Shown here: positions 46,604-55,874 of the stretch, one piece after another
How the letters are laid out: every line of letters begins with the position of its first letter
Position numbering within the stretch: position 1 is the first letter of the stretch
Assembly (NCBI RefSeq): GCF_006381105.1
Contig: NZ_VDET01000001.1
Coordinates: forward strand, 62,001-126,000
Reading direction: 5' to 3'
DNA: 64,000 bases
DNA from: Flavicella sediminum
GTDB lineage: Bacteria > Bacteroidota > Bacteroidia > Flavobacteriales > Flavobacteriaceae
Notes under the pieces: generated by a model
The model's input: only the letters and a program-made list of their open reading frames with translations
Database searches by the model: none
What the model was told of the DNA's origin: nothing
Translations under genes and position numbers: made by a program

Positions 46604-49600
46604 ATGATAAAAATAAAAAATACGACAACCCTGTTTTTCATGTTGTTTATCAGTTTTACCATGGCTTTGCAAGCGCAAGTAAAATCGGATATTACAGTTA
46701 CTGGAACCGTGGTAGACGCAATAGATCTTAGTCCTATTGCAGGGGTAAGCATACAGGTGGGTAAATTCGCGGCTGTATTAACAAATGAAGAGGGGGCTTT
46801 TAGCATTAAAGTACCGCATAAAAGTGCAACTCTTAAAATTAGCAATTCTGTTTATCAAACAAAAGAAGTTGCTTTAAAAGGACGTTTAAAACTTGAAATT
46901 GAGTTGTACAACAAGTCTCATAAAACCTATTATGAGTCGGTTGAGATGCCAATGAAAAATAAGTCGAAAACCTCTATCGTAAATGCAATTGCAACCAAAG
47001 AAGGTAGCATCAGCAACTCTAGAGAAACGGTTTCTCAATTATTGAATGGGGAAATTAGTGGACTTAGAACTATTATGAGATCTGGAACTCCAGGAATTGG
47101 CGGTAACATGTTTTTAAGAGGGTACAATACCTTAAATGGGAATACACAACCTTTAATTATTATTGATGGAATGATGATTGAAACCAATACTTTCAATAGT
47201 TCTCTTATTAACGGTTATAATTATGATCCTTTGTCTGATATCAATGTAAAAGATATTGCGAATATTACGGTAATTAAAGATGCCGCTTCTATCTATGGAT
47301 CTAAAGGAGCCAATGGTGTTATTTTAATTGAAACCAATAAAACGGTAGATATTTCTACAAAGATTGAGTTTTTTGCTCAAGGTGGAATAAATCAAGCTCC
47401 GTCAAATCTTCCTATGATGAATGCCAACCAGTTTAAGTCTTACTTAAGCAATCAATTAAACAACTCAGGCTTGTATTCAAATGAAGAAATCAGCAAATTG
47501 CCTTATTTTAATGAAAATACTGCTTTTGAAGATTACGAGAAATATCACAATTCTACAGACTGGCAAAAGGAAGTTTTTCAGAACAGTTTTGTAAATGAGT
47601 ATTATTTAAAAATATCTGGGGGTGATGAAATTGCAAAGTATGGTCTTTCAGTTGGATATACATCAAACCAAGGGGTTATTAAAAATGCCGATTACCAAAG
47701 ATTTACAACTCGTTTTAACGCAGAAACAAGAATCAATAAAAAACTGTCTTTAAACACAAATCTAAGTGTAAGTTATGCTACTAGAAATTTATTTGAAGAT
47801 GGACTGTCGCAAGATTCACCTGTTTTTTCAGCCTTGAACAAAGCACCTTTTTTAGCGCCATTTACACCAAATGCAGATGGTATCATCACCGATTCTTATG
47901 AAGATGTAGATAATGTTGGGAGTTTTAGTAATCCAACAGCAATTATTGACAATGCAACTTTTGAATCTAAAAACTACAACTTATACGGTCATTTAAAATT
48001 TATGTACAAAATAAATGACAAATTAAACATAAGCTCATTGGTTGGGGTTAACTATTTGAAAAATAGAGAAGATGTTTTTCTTCCAGATTTAGGGCTTTCT
48101 TCAGGTGCTAATGTGTATGGAGATGAACAATACCGTACCTCAAAAGTAAGTACAGAAAACTTATTTGCTATTTACAACGACACACGTTTAAATTATTCAT
48201 TGAATTTAGATCACTTACACCAGTTCAATTTTAATATTGGTGGACGTTACAATGAAAATAATTATGAAAATTCTTTTGCCTCAAGTGGAAATTCAGGAGA
48301 TGATCAGTTTACTTCTTTAAATAGTGGAGATAGATTAACAAATGTAACTTCAGGGAGTATTGGAAATTGGAAAGATGGGTCATTGTACACAAATATTGAT
48401 TATGCTTACCTAGACAAATATTTTGTAAGTTACAATATGGCCGTTGACTGGTCTTCTAGATTTGGAGATGCTAGAGCCTCTGGTGTATTTCCTTCTTTGG
48501 GAGCTGCTTGGATGGTTTCTTCAGAAGATTTTATGAGCGATATTGCTGCTGTAGATATGTTAAAAGTTAGAGCTAGTTATGGTTTAACAGGAAATGATGG
48601 TGTTGGAAACTACAACGCACAATCGTATTTTGTTTCTAGACGATTTTTAGAAGGAGCTGGACTTGTAAGTGGAAATATTGCAAATAGCGCTATTCAATGG
48701 GAAGAAACTGCAAAAGCGAATTTAGGAGTAGATGTAGGTTTGTTCGACGAAAAATTGTCTGTTAATTTTGACGTGTACAATAACGTAACAAATGGTTTGT
48801 TAAATATAAATAGTATCAGCCCAATTTATGGATATGATGGGTATATGCAAAACAATGGAGAACTTAGAAATAGAGGTGTTGAAGTAGGTTTTAATGCTAC
48901 TGTTGTGCGTTCAAAGAATTTTGAATGGAATATTGGAGGTAACATTTCTAAATACAAAAACAAAATTATTTCGTTGCCTGATGGAGAAAGTCAAATTTAC
49001 AATATTGCAGGCGTTAATGCTACAATTATAAACCAAGAAGGAAGTCCTTTAGGCTTGTTCTATGGTTATAAAACGGATGGAATTTATCAAAATTCAGCGG
49101 CTGCTTCTGCTGATGGTTTGAGCTACACAGATTACAAAGGTTTTGAACAAGCTTTTGCTGCCGGAGATGTGAAATTTGTAAATAGCGACAGTAGTGATAA
49201 CGTAATTAATGAAGATGATCGTGTGATTATTGGAAATCCAAATGCGGATTTTACAGGAATGGTGTACACAACTTTGAACTATAAAAAATTAAGTTTATCG
49301 GCAGTGTTCACATTTAGCCAAGGAAATGATGTTTACAATGCATTAAGAAGAGAAACAGAATCAATGAGTGGTTTTGCAAATCAAAGTCTTGCAGTTGCAA
49401 ATCGTTGGCAAGTTGAGGGACAAACTACAAATATACCACGTGCAGTTTATGGCGATGAAATGGGGAATTCTAGATTTTCTGATCGTTGGATCGAAGATGG
49501 TTCTTTTGTAAGATTAAAAACGTTGTCTTTATCGTATAGTCCAGATATTTTAAGTGATGATCAAAAAAATATCACCTTTTATGTAACAGGGAACAACCTG

Positions 49601-49732
49601 CTAACATTTACCAAATATTTGGGATATGATCCTGAAGTGAGTTTTTCTCAAACAAGTTATTTGCAAGGAATTGATGCTGGTATGTCACCACAATATAGTT
49701 CTGTAATGCTTGGAGTTAAATTAGGATTGTAA
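46604..49732 (+). CDS. SusC-like TonB-dependent outer-membrane transporter 2
   Basis: 1042 residues with a signal peptide ending LQAQ (about 25). A carboxypeptidase-regulatory-like domain (about 30-105, GTVVDAIDLSPIAGVSIQVG) precedes the plug (about 145-250: LLNGEISGLRTIMRSGTPGIGGNMFLRG, AASIYGSKGANGVILIET) and the barrel. Its sequence differs markedly from SusC 1, so it is not a recent copy and probably recognises a different oligosaccharide. It is followed 34 bp later by SusD 2. Confidence 0.96.
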   Translation: MIKIKNTTTLFFMLFISFTMALQAQVKSDITVTGTVVDAIDLSPIAGVSIQVGKFAAVLTNEEGAFSIKVPHKSATLKISNSVYQTKEVALKGRLKLEIELYNKSHKTYYESVEMPMKNKSKTSIVNAIATKEGSISNSRETVSQLLNGEISGLRTIMRSGTPGIGGNMFLRGYNTLNGNTQPLIIIDGMMIETNTFNSSLINGYNYDPLSDINVKDIANITVIKDAASIYGSKGANGVILIETNKTVDISTKIEFFAQGGINQAPSNLPMMNANQFKSYLSNQLNNSGLYSNEEISKLPYFNENTAFEDYEKYHNSTDWQKEVFQNSFVNEYYLKISGGDEIAKYGLSVGYTSNQGVIKNADYQRFTTRFNAETRINKKLSLNTNLSVSYATRNLFEDGLSQDSPVFSALNKAPFLAPFTPNADGIITDSYEDVDNVGSFSNPTAIIDNATFESKNYNLYGHLKFMYKINDKLNISSLVGVNYLKNREDVFLPDLGLSSGANVYGDEQYRTSKVSTENLFAIYNDTRLNYSLNLDHLHQFNFNIGGRYNENNYENSFASSGNSGDDQFTSLNSGDRLTNVTSGSIGNWKDGSLYTNIDYAYLDKYFVSYNMAVDWSSRFGDARASGVFPSLGAAWMVSSEDFMSDIAAVDMLKVRASYGLTGNDGVGNYNAQSYFVSRRFLEGAGLVSGNIANSAIQWEETAKANLGVDVGLFDEKLSVNFDVYNNVTNGLLNINSISPIYGYDGYMQNNGELRNRGVEVGFNATVVRSKNFEWNIGGNISKYKNKIISLPDGESQIYNIAGVNATIINQEGSPLGLFYGYKTDGIYQNSAAASADGLSYTDYKGFEQAFAAGDVKFVNSDSSDNVINEDDRVIIGNPNADFTGMVYTTLNYKKLSLSAVFTFSQGNDVYNALRRETESMSGFANQSLAVANRWQVEGQTTNIPRAVYGDEMGNSRFSDRWIEDGSFVRLKTLSLSYSPDILSDDQKNITFYVTGNNLLTFTKYLGYDPEVSFSQTSYLQGIDAGMSPQYSSVMLGVKLGL

Positions 49733-49766
49733 TTTATTAGAAAATTCAAAATTAAAAAATAAACAG

Positions 49767-51359
49767 ATGAAACAACATTTAAATATTTTATTCGGCATCT
49801 TATGTGCTTCAATACTTTTTACTTCTTGTAGCGATGCTTTTGAAGTATCTCCAGATGAGGTATTGTTGGCAGATAATTATCTAGGAGATGATAAAATTGA
49901 TGCAAGATCGGCTTTATTCGGAGTTCTTTCTCAAATGCAAGATATTACCGGACAATATATTGTTTTAGGAGAAGCTCGTGCTGATTTGGTGGATGTAACC
50001 AGTGATGCAGGTGATGAAATTAGACAAATAAACAGACACGATATAGATCCAGATAACAGTTATATCAATCCTGTAAAATTGTTTTCTATGATTAACAATT
50101 GTAACTATGCCTTAAAAGGAATAGATACAGCGGCTTATGAAAGTGAATTGTTAGAAGATTATGTTTCTATACTTCGTGTAAGAACTTGGGCACAATTACA
50201 AATACTCGTTAACTATGGTAAGCTTCCTTATATTACGGAGCCTGTTAAAAGTAATGAAGATTTAGAAAAAGATCTTTTAGTGCTTTCTTTCAATCAAGGT
50301 TTAGATCAGTTAATGGAAAACTTAGAACCTTTTGCTAGTGTAGACAATGTTTCTAAATATGCGAATTCTTTAACCTATAATATCCAAAAAATGATTCCTA
50401 ATAATGATATCTTAATGGGAGATTTACATTTATGGAGAGGTGATAACGTGCTTGCGGCAATTTATTACAAACAGTTTTTAGATGACAATGTTTCTGGAAG
50501 TTTGTATAATTTACAAGCATATAGTGTTAGCTATACGCCAGTAGGAAGTGGTTTTGGAATTACGAATAGATGGTTAGACATCTTTCAAGAAACTGTTCAA
50601 AATAATGAAGTGATTAATTTTGTAGGCTTTAGTGATCAATACAGACAGCCAAATAATAGCTACAGTGTTGTTACTGAACAAATCAAACCTTCTGTATTGG
50701 CTGTTAATAAATGGAGTTTAGAGTTTAAAGGTTATGAAGGGAGTCCTTTTGAATTAGTAGATAATAGAGCTGAAGGATCTTATGAAGGTATTGGTGAATT
50801 GGCCAGAATTACAAAATATCAAGAAGAGTATTTTGTATGGAATAGAGCTGCTAAAATTTATTTAAGATATGCTGAGGCTATTAATTATGCTGGCTATCCA
50901 AAACAAGCGTTGGCTATTGTAAACGGTATTTTTAACAGTACAACCACGACACCTGTAAATGCGCCAATTTTTAATAATTCAGAGTCTTTCTTAAATTTTG
51001 ATATAAATGATTATTATACCTTAGATAATAATGATCGTCCAACAGGAGGAAATCAAGGAGTAAGAGGTAGAGCTGGAATGGCACCGGTAACTGTTCCAGA
51101 AGATATTAGCCAATTAGATTCTATAAATTTAGTAGGCCAACTTATTTTAAATGAAGGTGCTTTGGAGTTGGCTTTTGAAGGAAATAGATGGGAAGATTTA
51201 CTTCGATTTGCAAAAAGAGATAATGACCCTACAATAATCGCTGATCCAGTTTCTGAAAAATTTGAAATTTCGGGAGATGCTGCTACCGCATCGGCAACTC
51301 GTGCAAAATTAATGAATCCAGAAAATTGGTATTTGCCTTTGGCATTGCCAGGGAACTAA
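49767..51359 (+). CDS. SusD/RagB-like glycan-binding lipoprotein 2
   Basis: 530 residues; lipobox FTSC, lipidated Cys21. The N terminus has SDAFEVSPDEVLLADNYL, the middle has TPR-like helices (GDLHLWRGDNVLAAIYYKQFL) and the C terminus has the family block LNEGALELAFEGNRWEDLLRFAKR. The region about 385-460 has a glycan-loop-like insertion (DNNDRPTGGNQGVRGRAG). It pairs with SusC 2 and ends the operon; a strong terminator lies at 51415-51461. Confidence 0.95.
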   Translation: MKQHLNILFGILCASILFTSCSDAFEVSPDEVLLADNYLGDDKIDARSALFGVLSQMQDITGQYIVLGEARADLVDVTSDAGDEIRQINRHDIDPDNSYINPVKLFSMINNCNYALKGIDTAAYESELLEDYVSILRVRTWAQLQILVNYGKLPYITEPVKSNEDLEKDLLVLSFNQGLDQLMENLEPFASVDNVSKYANSLTYNIQKMIPNNDILMGDLHLWRGDNVLAAIYYKQFLDDNVSGSLYNLQAYSVSYTPVGSGFGITNRWLDIFQETVQNNEVINFVGFSDQYRQPNNSYSVVTEQIKPSVLAVNKWSLEFKGYEGSPFELVDNRAEGSYEGIGELARITKYQEEYFVWNRAAKIYLRYAEAINYAGYPKQALAIVNGIFNSTTTTPVNAPIFNNSESFLNFDINDYYTLDNNDRPTGGNQGVRGRAGMAPVTVPEDISQLDSINLVGQLILNEGALELAFEGNRWEDLLRFAKRDNDPTIIADPVSEKFEISGDAATASATRAKLMNPENWYLPLALPGN

Positions 51360-51414
51360 TAAAACCATTTTTTAAGTAAAAATATCAAGCTTTTACTTGG
51401 TTGAATTTATAGGA

Positions 51415-51461
51415 TAAGGGAAAAGGAAAAGTCGACAGACTTTTTCTTTTCCCTTTCTTTT
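51415..51461 (+). terminator. Strong terminator after SusCD operon
   Basis: GGGAAAAGGAAAAGTC / GACTTTTTCTTTTCCC stem around a GACA-type loop, one mismatch at most, followed by a T-rich run. Confidence 0.88.
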
Positions 51462-51507
51462 GTTTAAAACAGTTTTTTAAACAGCTCTTAGGGCAAAATG
51501 GACGGTG

Positions 51508-51534
51508 GTTTAAATACTCAGATTGATAATTTAT
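51508..51534 (+). promoter_or_regulatory. Direct-repeat operator, copy 6 (GH30-like gene)
   Basis: Cores GTTTAA (51508-51513) and ATTTAT (51529-51534, in GATTGATAATTTAT), 21 bp apart. A weak -7-like TAATATTA starts at 51557, 22 bp after the right core. It supports the start codon at 51586 over the upstream TTG at 51553, which would lie inside the promoter. Confidence 0.65.
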
Positions 51535-51585
51535 AGATAATCAATTAGGGGCTTGCTAATATTACTAAGTAAAAAAGTTTTATGT

Positions 51586-53601
51586 ATGAAAAAAATAAAT
51601 AAAGTGTTTTGTTTCAGTAACACTACAAATTATCTCATCGCATTTGTGTTTTTTTGGTTTCAAGTTTTTGGACAATCAATTACTGTTAATTCAACCAACT
51701 ATAAACAGACTATTGACATGATTGGTGGTGATATGGAACGTAGTTCCATTGCTGTTCAAAAAGCGAAGAATAAAGAAGAGATTTTTCAATGGAGTTTCGG
51801 TGATATTAATTTCAACGTTTGTAGGGTTCAATATGATAAAAATCAAGAATTAACAGAAGGAGTTAAAAATTGGTCGTTTTATGAAAAACAAGTTGCGACC
51901 ATGAAAGCAATAAAGACGATCAATCCTGCAATTAAATTTTTTGCTACCATGCGTTCCGATTATGATGGTTTTGGTGATGATAACAATATGCCAGATTGGA
52001 TACATACCTATAGTACAAAAGCTACAAATGTTGAGAAATATGGAATATTCTTGGCGGATTACTGCGAGTATATGAGTCAGCAAGGTGTGCCAATTTCCAT
52101 ACTTTCAACAGCAAAAGAATGGATGTGGCATGTTCGGGCATCTGAAGCCGAAGAGATCATTCATACGTTAAACACAGAATTAACCAATAGAGGTGTTGAA
52201 ATACCTCTAATTATTGATCAAGGATTTTGGAGTCTTTCGGCGGGTATTACCTATTTGAATAATGTGGCATCCTTGGAAACCAAAGATTTGTACAGTGCTT
52301 TTTGTAGTCATAACTATGGGAATGAAGCTCCTGAAAAATGGGTAGAAATTATTGAGAAGTCAACGGCATTAGGTAAATCCATGTATGATGATGAAACCAG
52401 TACCGGAAGTGGATCTCCAACCTATGGAGAAGAACGAGAAATGTACAAACAAATTGCTGAATATATTAAAAAAGCAGAAAGATATAAAGCAGGGCTAAAC
52501 GGTGAAATTTTCTTTGAAATTTGGTCAAGAGGTATAGACAAAGAAACAAGAGCTATTTATTATCCTGCTAAAGGAACAGGAAAACGGTTGAGAGGCTATT
52601 ATATGATGAAACAGTTTTCTAATAATATTCTAGATCATACTTATGTGACTTCTTCTATAAACGATATGTCTAATGTCTATACCATTTCTTTTAGAAAAGA
52701 GAATAAAATGGTGTTGTGGGTCATAAATAAAGGGGATACGGAATATACGATTCCTATAAAAGTAGATGAATCAACGATTACAAGTCAAGTTGAAACGCAT
52801 TATTGGACCAACAATTCACCTATTGAAGGAACAAAGTCGTCGTATATAGCTTCAGGGAATACTTTCACTCCTACTGTAGCAGGAGAAAGTATGAATTGTT
52901 ATGTTTTTGAAGTTACGCCAACAATTCCAAATTTAGCTTTGGCTTCAAGAGGAAGTGTGGCAACGCAATCATCTATAGCATATAACGGACCACCTGAACT
53001 TGCAATTGATGGGAATACAGATGGTAGTTTTGGGAATGGTTCCGTTACACATACAGCGCATACAGATAATCCAAAATGGTGGCAAGTAGATTTTCAAGGA
53101 GATTATAGTATTGAAAATATAATTATTTACAATAGAACTGGAAGTAATTATAGAGAACGATTAAATAATTTTACGGTAGATGTGATAGCTGCGAATGGGA
53201 ATATAACATTTACACAAGTGTATGAGGACTATCCAAACCCATCAATGTCAATTTCTTTAGGTGGCGTCGTAGGAAGTCTCGTTAGAATTTCGAAGTCGTC
53301 TGATAACGGCTTGACCTTGGCCGAAGTCGAGGTTTATGGAGAGGATAAAATGCTGAATATTGAAGGCTTTGAAAAAAACAATGTGCAAATTTATCCGAAT
53401 CCAATTAAAGATTTTTTTACAATAACCCATTGTAAAAATGCCGAAATAGAAATTTATAGTACACTTGGTAAATTACTTTATGCTAACAAAATTGAAAGAA
53501 ATACCGAGCAAATTGAAATGAAAACATTCAAAAAAGGCGTGTATTATACCAAGGTCAATAATCGCGGAGTAATTTTAATTAAAAAAATAATAAAAGAATA
53601 G
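51586..53601 (+). CDS. GH30-like glycosidase with F5/8-type lectin domain and T9SS tail
   Basis: 671 residues from ATG 51586; signal peptide ends FGQ. Residues about 25-440 resemble clan GH-A enzymes of the GH30 type: the opening IDMIGGDMERSS, FNVCRVQYD, ATMRSDYDGFG, and a small beta-sandwich at the end. Candidate catalytic glutamates are Glu178 (STAKEWMW) and Glu270 (YDDETST), but the canonical NEP motif is absent, so the family call is tentative. Residues about 449-582 are an F5/8-type domain related to that of the 9591 protein (HTDNPKWWQVDFQG ... IIIYNRTGSNYRERL), with Gly where the F-type motif has Asp. A T9SS tail follows (about 595-671). It should be a surface-exposed endo- or exo-enzyme in a single-gene unit. 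Confidence 0.7.
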   Translation: MKKINKVFCFSNTTNYLIAFVFFWFQVFGQSITVNSTNYKQTIDMIGGDMERSSIAVQKAKNKEEIFQWSFGDINFNVCRVQYDKNQELTEGVKNWSFYEKQVATMKAIKTINPAIKFFATMRSDYDGFGDDNNMPDWIHTYSTKATNVEKYGIFLADYCEYMSQQGVPISILSTAKEWMWHVRASEAEEIIHTLNTELTNRGVEIPLIIDQGFWSLSAGITYLNNVASLETKDLYSAFCSHNYGNEAPEKWVEIIEKSTALGKSMYDDETSTGSGSPTYGEEREMYKQIAEYIKKAERYKAGLNGEIFFEIWSRGIDKETRAIYYPAKGTGKRLRGYYMMKQFSNNILDHTYVTSSINDMSNVYTISFRKENKMVLWVINKGDTEYTIPIKVDESTITSQVETHYWTNNSPIEGTKSSYIASGNTFTPTVAGESMNCYVFEVTPTIPNLALASRGSVATQSSIAYNGPPELAIDGNTDGSFGNGSVTHTAHTDNPKWWQVDFQGDYSIENIIIYNRTGSNYRERLNNFTVDVIAANGNITFTQVYEDYPNPSMSISLGGVVGSLVRISKSSDNGLTLAEVEVYGEDKMLNIEGFEKNNVQIYPNPIKDFFTITHCKNAEIEIYSTLGKLLYANKIERNTEQIEMKTFKKGVYYTKVNNRGVILIKKIIKE

Positions 53602-53655
53602 GACAACTTGTGCTTAGTTGAAATACTTAGGTGGATACAGGGTAAATAAGTGATA

Positions 53656-53682
53656 GTTTATTGCTTTTGAGCGATAAGTTAT
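53656..53682 (+). promoter_or_regulatory. Direct-repeat operator, copy 7 (LRR gene 53756)
   Basis: Cores GTTTAT (53656-53661) and AGTTAT (53677-53682), 21 bp apart, both preceded by GATA; the right half-site has the GAGCGATA flank. A perfect -7 box TATTTTTG lies at 53705-53712, 22 bp after the right core. It overlaps the frame of an upstream ATG at 53714, arguing for the start at 53756. Confidence 0.75.
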
Positions 53683-53755
53683 TAGCTTTTTCTGTATAGC
53701 CCTTTATTTTTGGATGAATATTCAACCAAAATTATTTAACCAAAACTTAATTATT

Positions 53756-55594
53756 ATGATGAAAAAATTAGTACAAGTAGTATTCGCTCTTTTTACATTT
53801 GCGTACGCCAGTGCACAAGATTTTACAGTAGGAGACCTTGGGTACAACATTTTGAGTGGTACAGAAGTAGAAGTAGAGGGGTTTTCGGGAGCTTTAGTTA
53901 CCGAAATAACAGTTCCTGCATCTGTTGAGAATGGAGGTACAAGCTATAATGTAATTGCTATTGGAACCGATGCTTTTAATACAAATGTAGGTAAGGGGGG
54001 AAGTGCCGCGAACCAAGGAATTGAAGTAGTAAATTTACCTACTTCTGTTTTAACAATTAAAGAAGACGGTTTTAGAGAGCAGAGTAGTTTGATTACTATA
54101 AATCTCGGAAATGTAGTGACAATTGCTAAAAATGCTTTTGCAAGTTGTAGTGCTGTTACTGATTTTGGTGACATGTCAAACGTAACTACTTTAGGAGATT
54201 ACTGTTTTAACAACTGTAAAGGATTAACAACACTAGAACTTCCTGCCCTTGTAACCATAGGTACTGGGTCTATATACAATTCAACAGTTGGTGCTGGAGG
54301 AATTAGTAGTTTTAACATTCCTAGTACTGTAACAAGTATAGGAAGTCTTCTTTTAGGAAATCTTCAAAATTTGACAGCTGTTCAGGTAAATTGGACAGAT
54401 CCTGCTAATGATGTTGCAGTGAATGGAACTCATTTTTTTAGAAATATTGATATCGCTACGGAAGGAACGGTAACTTTATATGTTCCGGTAACTTATAAAG
54501 ATGAATACGAGGCAGCAGAAATTTGGGGGACGGCTGAAAGCCCTTTGTCTGCTAACCCTAATGGTCCTTTTCATGCAAATAACATTGTAGAAGGAACCTT
54601 GCCTACACAAATTGTAGGTGATACTTTTTCTGATGGAGATTATAATTATAAAATAACTTCTTTGGTGCCAGATGAAGCAGAAGTAACAGGAAGTTCAAAC
54701 GGGGCATTGACATCAATTGTAATTCCTGCTACAGCAACCAATCCAGAAGATGCAGAGGTATATGCAGTTACAGGAGTTGGGCTACAGGCTTTTGAAGGGA
54801 ATACAGACATTACATCTGTAACACTTGCTAGTTCTGTAACGGCATTGGACACGAAAGCCTTTAACCTTGCTTCTAGCCTAGAAACCATTAATTTGGAAAA
54901 TGTTGTGGAAATAGGAATTAGTGCTTTGGCTAGTTGTACATCGTTAACAACTACTGGAACTTTAACAAATGCAACTACTTTAGGTAATTATGCTTTTTAC
55001 AATTGTGGAGCTCTTACGTCTTTAAACGTTCCTGCTGCAACTAGTTTTGGTGATGGACTTATGAGACAAAGTGGAATTGAAAGCTTTAATATTCCAAGTA
55101 CAGTGACTTCTATTGGAAATCAGTTGTTTAGAACTTGCAACGCTTTAACGGCAGTACAGGTAAATTGGGCTGACCCAGCAACAGGGGTTTTTAGTGATGA
55201 AACAAATACTTTTGGTGGATTAACTGCAGCAGATATTATGTTGTATGTACCTTCAGGAACAGAAGCTGCTTATGAGGCTGCTACGCCATGGAATACTATT
55301 CCTGCAGAAAATATAGTCGAAGGATCATTGCCAATATTGAGTGCAGTTGATGCTTCAGTAGAGTTAGGATTTACGATGTATCCTAATCCAGTAAAAGATG
55401 TTCTTTCCATAAATAGTGAAGCGTTAAATGGAGCTACGGTAAGTATTTATGATGTAACCGGAATTCTATTGTTAAGCAATCAGTTATCAGGAACTTCAAC
55501 AGAAATAAATATTTCTAATTTAAATCCAGGGATCTATTTTCTGAAAGTTAAAATTGGAAATAGTGAATTTACAAAGAGAATTATAAAAGAATAA
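53756..55594 (+). CDS. BspA-type leucine-rich-repeat surface protein 2 with T9SS tail
   Basis: I choose ATG 53756 (612 residues): it matches the start of the sister gene at 30753, and an upstream ATG at 53714 would lie at the predicted transcription start. Signal peptide ends YASAQ. Two LRR modules follow (about 22-290 and 300-540), each with the DFTVGDLGYNILSG / TFSDGDYNYKITS type of opening, LRR_5 units (TTLGDYCFNNCKGLTTLELPAL) and a LYVPV..KDEYEAAE...NIVEGTLP closing motif. The T9SS tail (about 545-612) starts TMYPNPVKDVL. It is similar to the 30753 protein in every part, so they are duplicates that have diverged. It carries no catalytic domain; surface binding is inferred. Monocistronic. 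Confidence 0.88.
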   Translation: MMKKLVQVVFALFTFAYASAQDFTVGDLGYNILSGTEVEVEGFSGALVTEITVPASVENGGTSYNVIAIGTDAFNTNVGKGGSAANQGIEVVNLPTSVLTIKEDGFREQSSLITINLGNVVTIAKNAFASCSAVTDFGDMSNVTTLGDYCFNNCKGLTTLELPALVTIGTGSIYNSTVGAGGISSFNIPSTVTSIGSLLLGNLQNLTAVQVNWTDPANDVAVNGTHFFRNIDIATEGTVTLYVPVTYKDEYEAAEIWGTAESPLSANPNGPFHANNIVEGTLPTQIVGDTFSDGDYNYKITSLVPDEAEVTGSSNGALTSIVIPATATNPEDAEVYAVTGVGLQAFEGNTDITSVTLASSVTALDTKAFNLASSLETINLENVVEIGISALASCTSLTTTGTLTNATTLGNYAFYNCGALTSLNVPAATSFGDGLMRQSGIESFNIPSTVTSIGNQLFRTCNALTAVQVNWADPATGVFSDETNTFGGLTAADIMLYVPSGTEAAYEAATPWNTIPAENIVEGSLPILSAVDASVELGFTMYPNPVKDVLSINSEALNGATVSIYDVTGILLLSNQLSGTSTEINISNLNPGIYFLKVKIGNSEFTKRIIKE

Positions 55595-55646
55595 GTACTG
55601 AGAAATAGGACCAATAACCTTCCCTAGGGGTATCCAATTTATTCAG

Positions 55647-55684
55647 AAAACAGCATTGAGATTTTCTTAATGCTGTTTTTTTTG
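55647..55684 (+). terminator. Rho-independent terminator after LRR gene 2
   Basis: AAACAGCATT / AATGCTGTTT stem with a small internal bulge and an eight-T run. Confidence 0.9.
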
Positions 55685-55756
55685 TTTTCGAATAACTTTT
55701 AATGAAGTTGGAACTCGGTAGTAAGAATGGTTCTTTTTTACTTATAAAGAAGTATG

Positions 55757-55783
55757 TCTATAACAGAATGAGCGATAATTTAT
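55757..55783 (+). promoter_or_regulatory. Direct-repeat operator, copy 8 (lyase-LRR fusion)
   Basis: The right half-site GAGCGATAATTTAT is a perfect consensus (core 55778-55783); the left core is degenerate (TCTATA, 55757-55762). A perfect -7 box TACATTTG lies at 55806-55813, 22 bp after the right core. The start codon is 91 bp downstream. Confidence 0.7.
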
Positions 55784-55874
55784 AGAGGTGTTTTGTAACA
55801 AGGCATACATTTGATTCAGAAGCAGCTTATTCAGGTAGGTGTTAAAAAAAACTCAATAATTATATTATAAAAAC

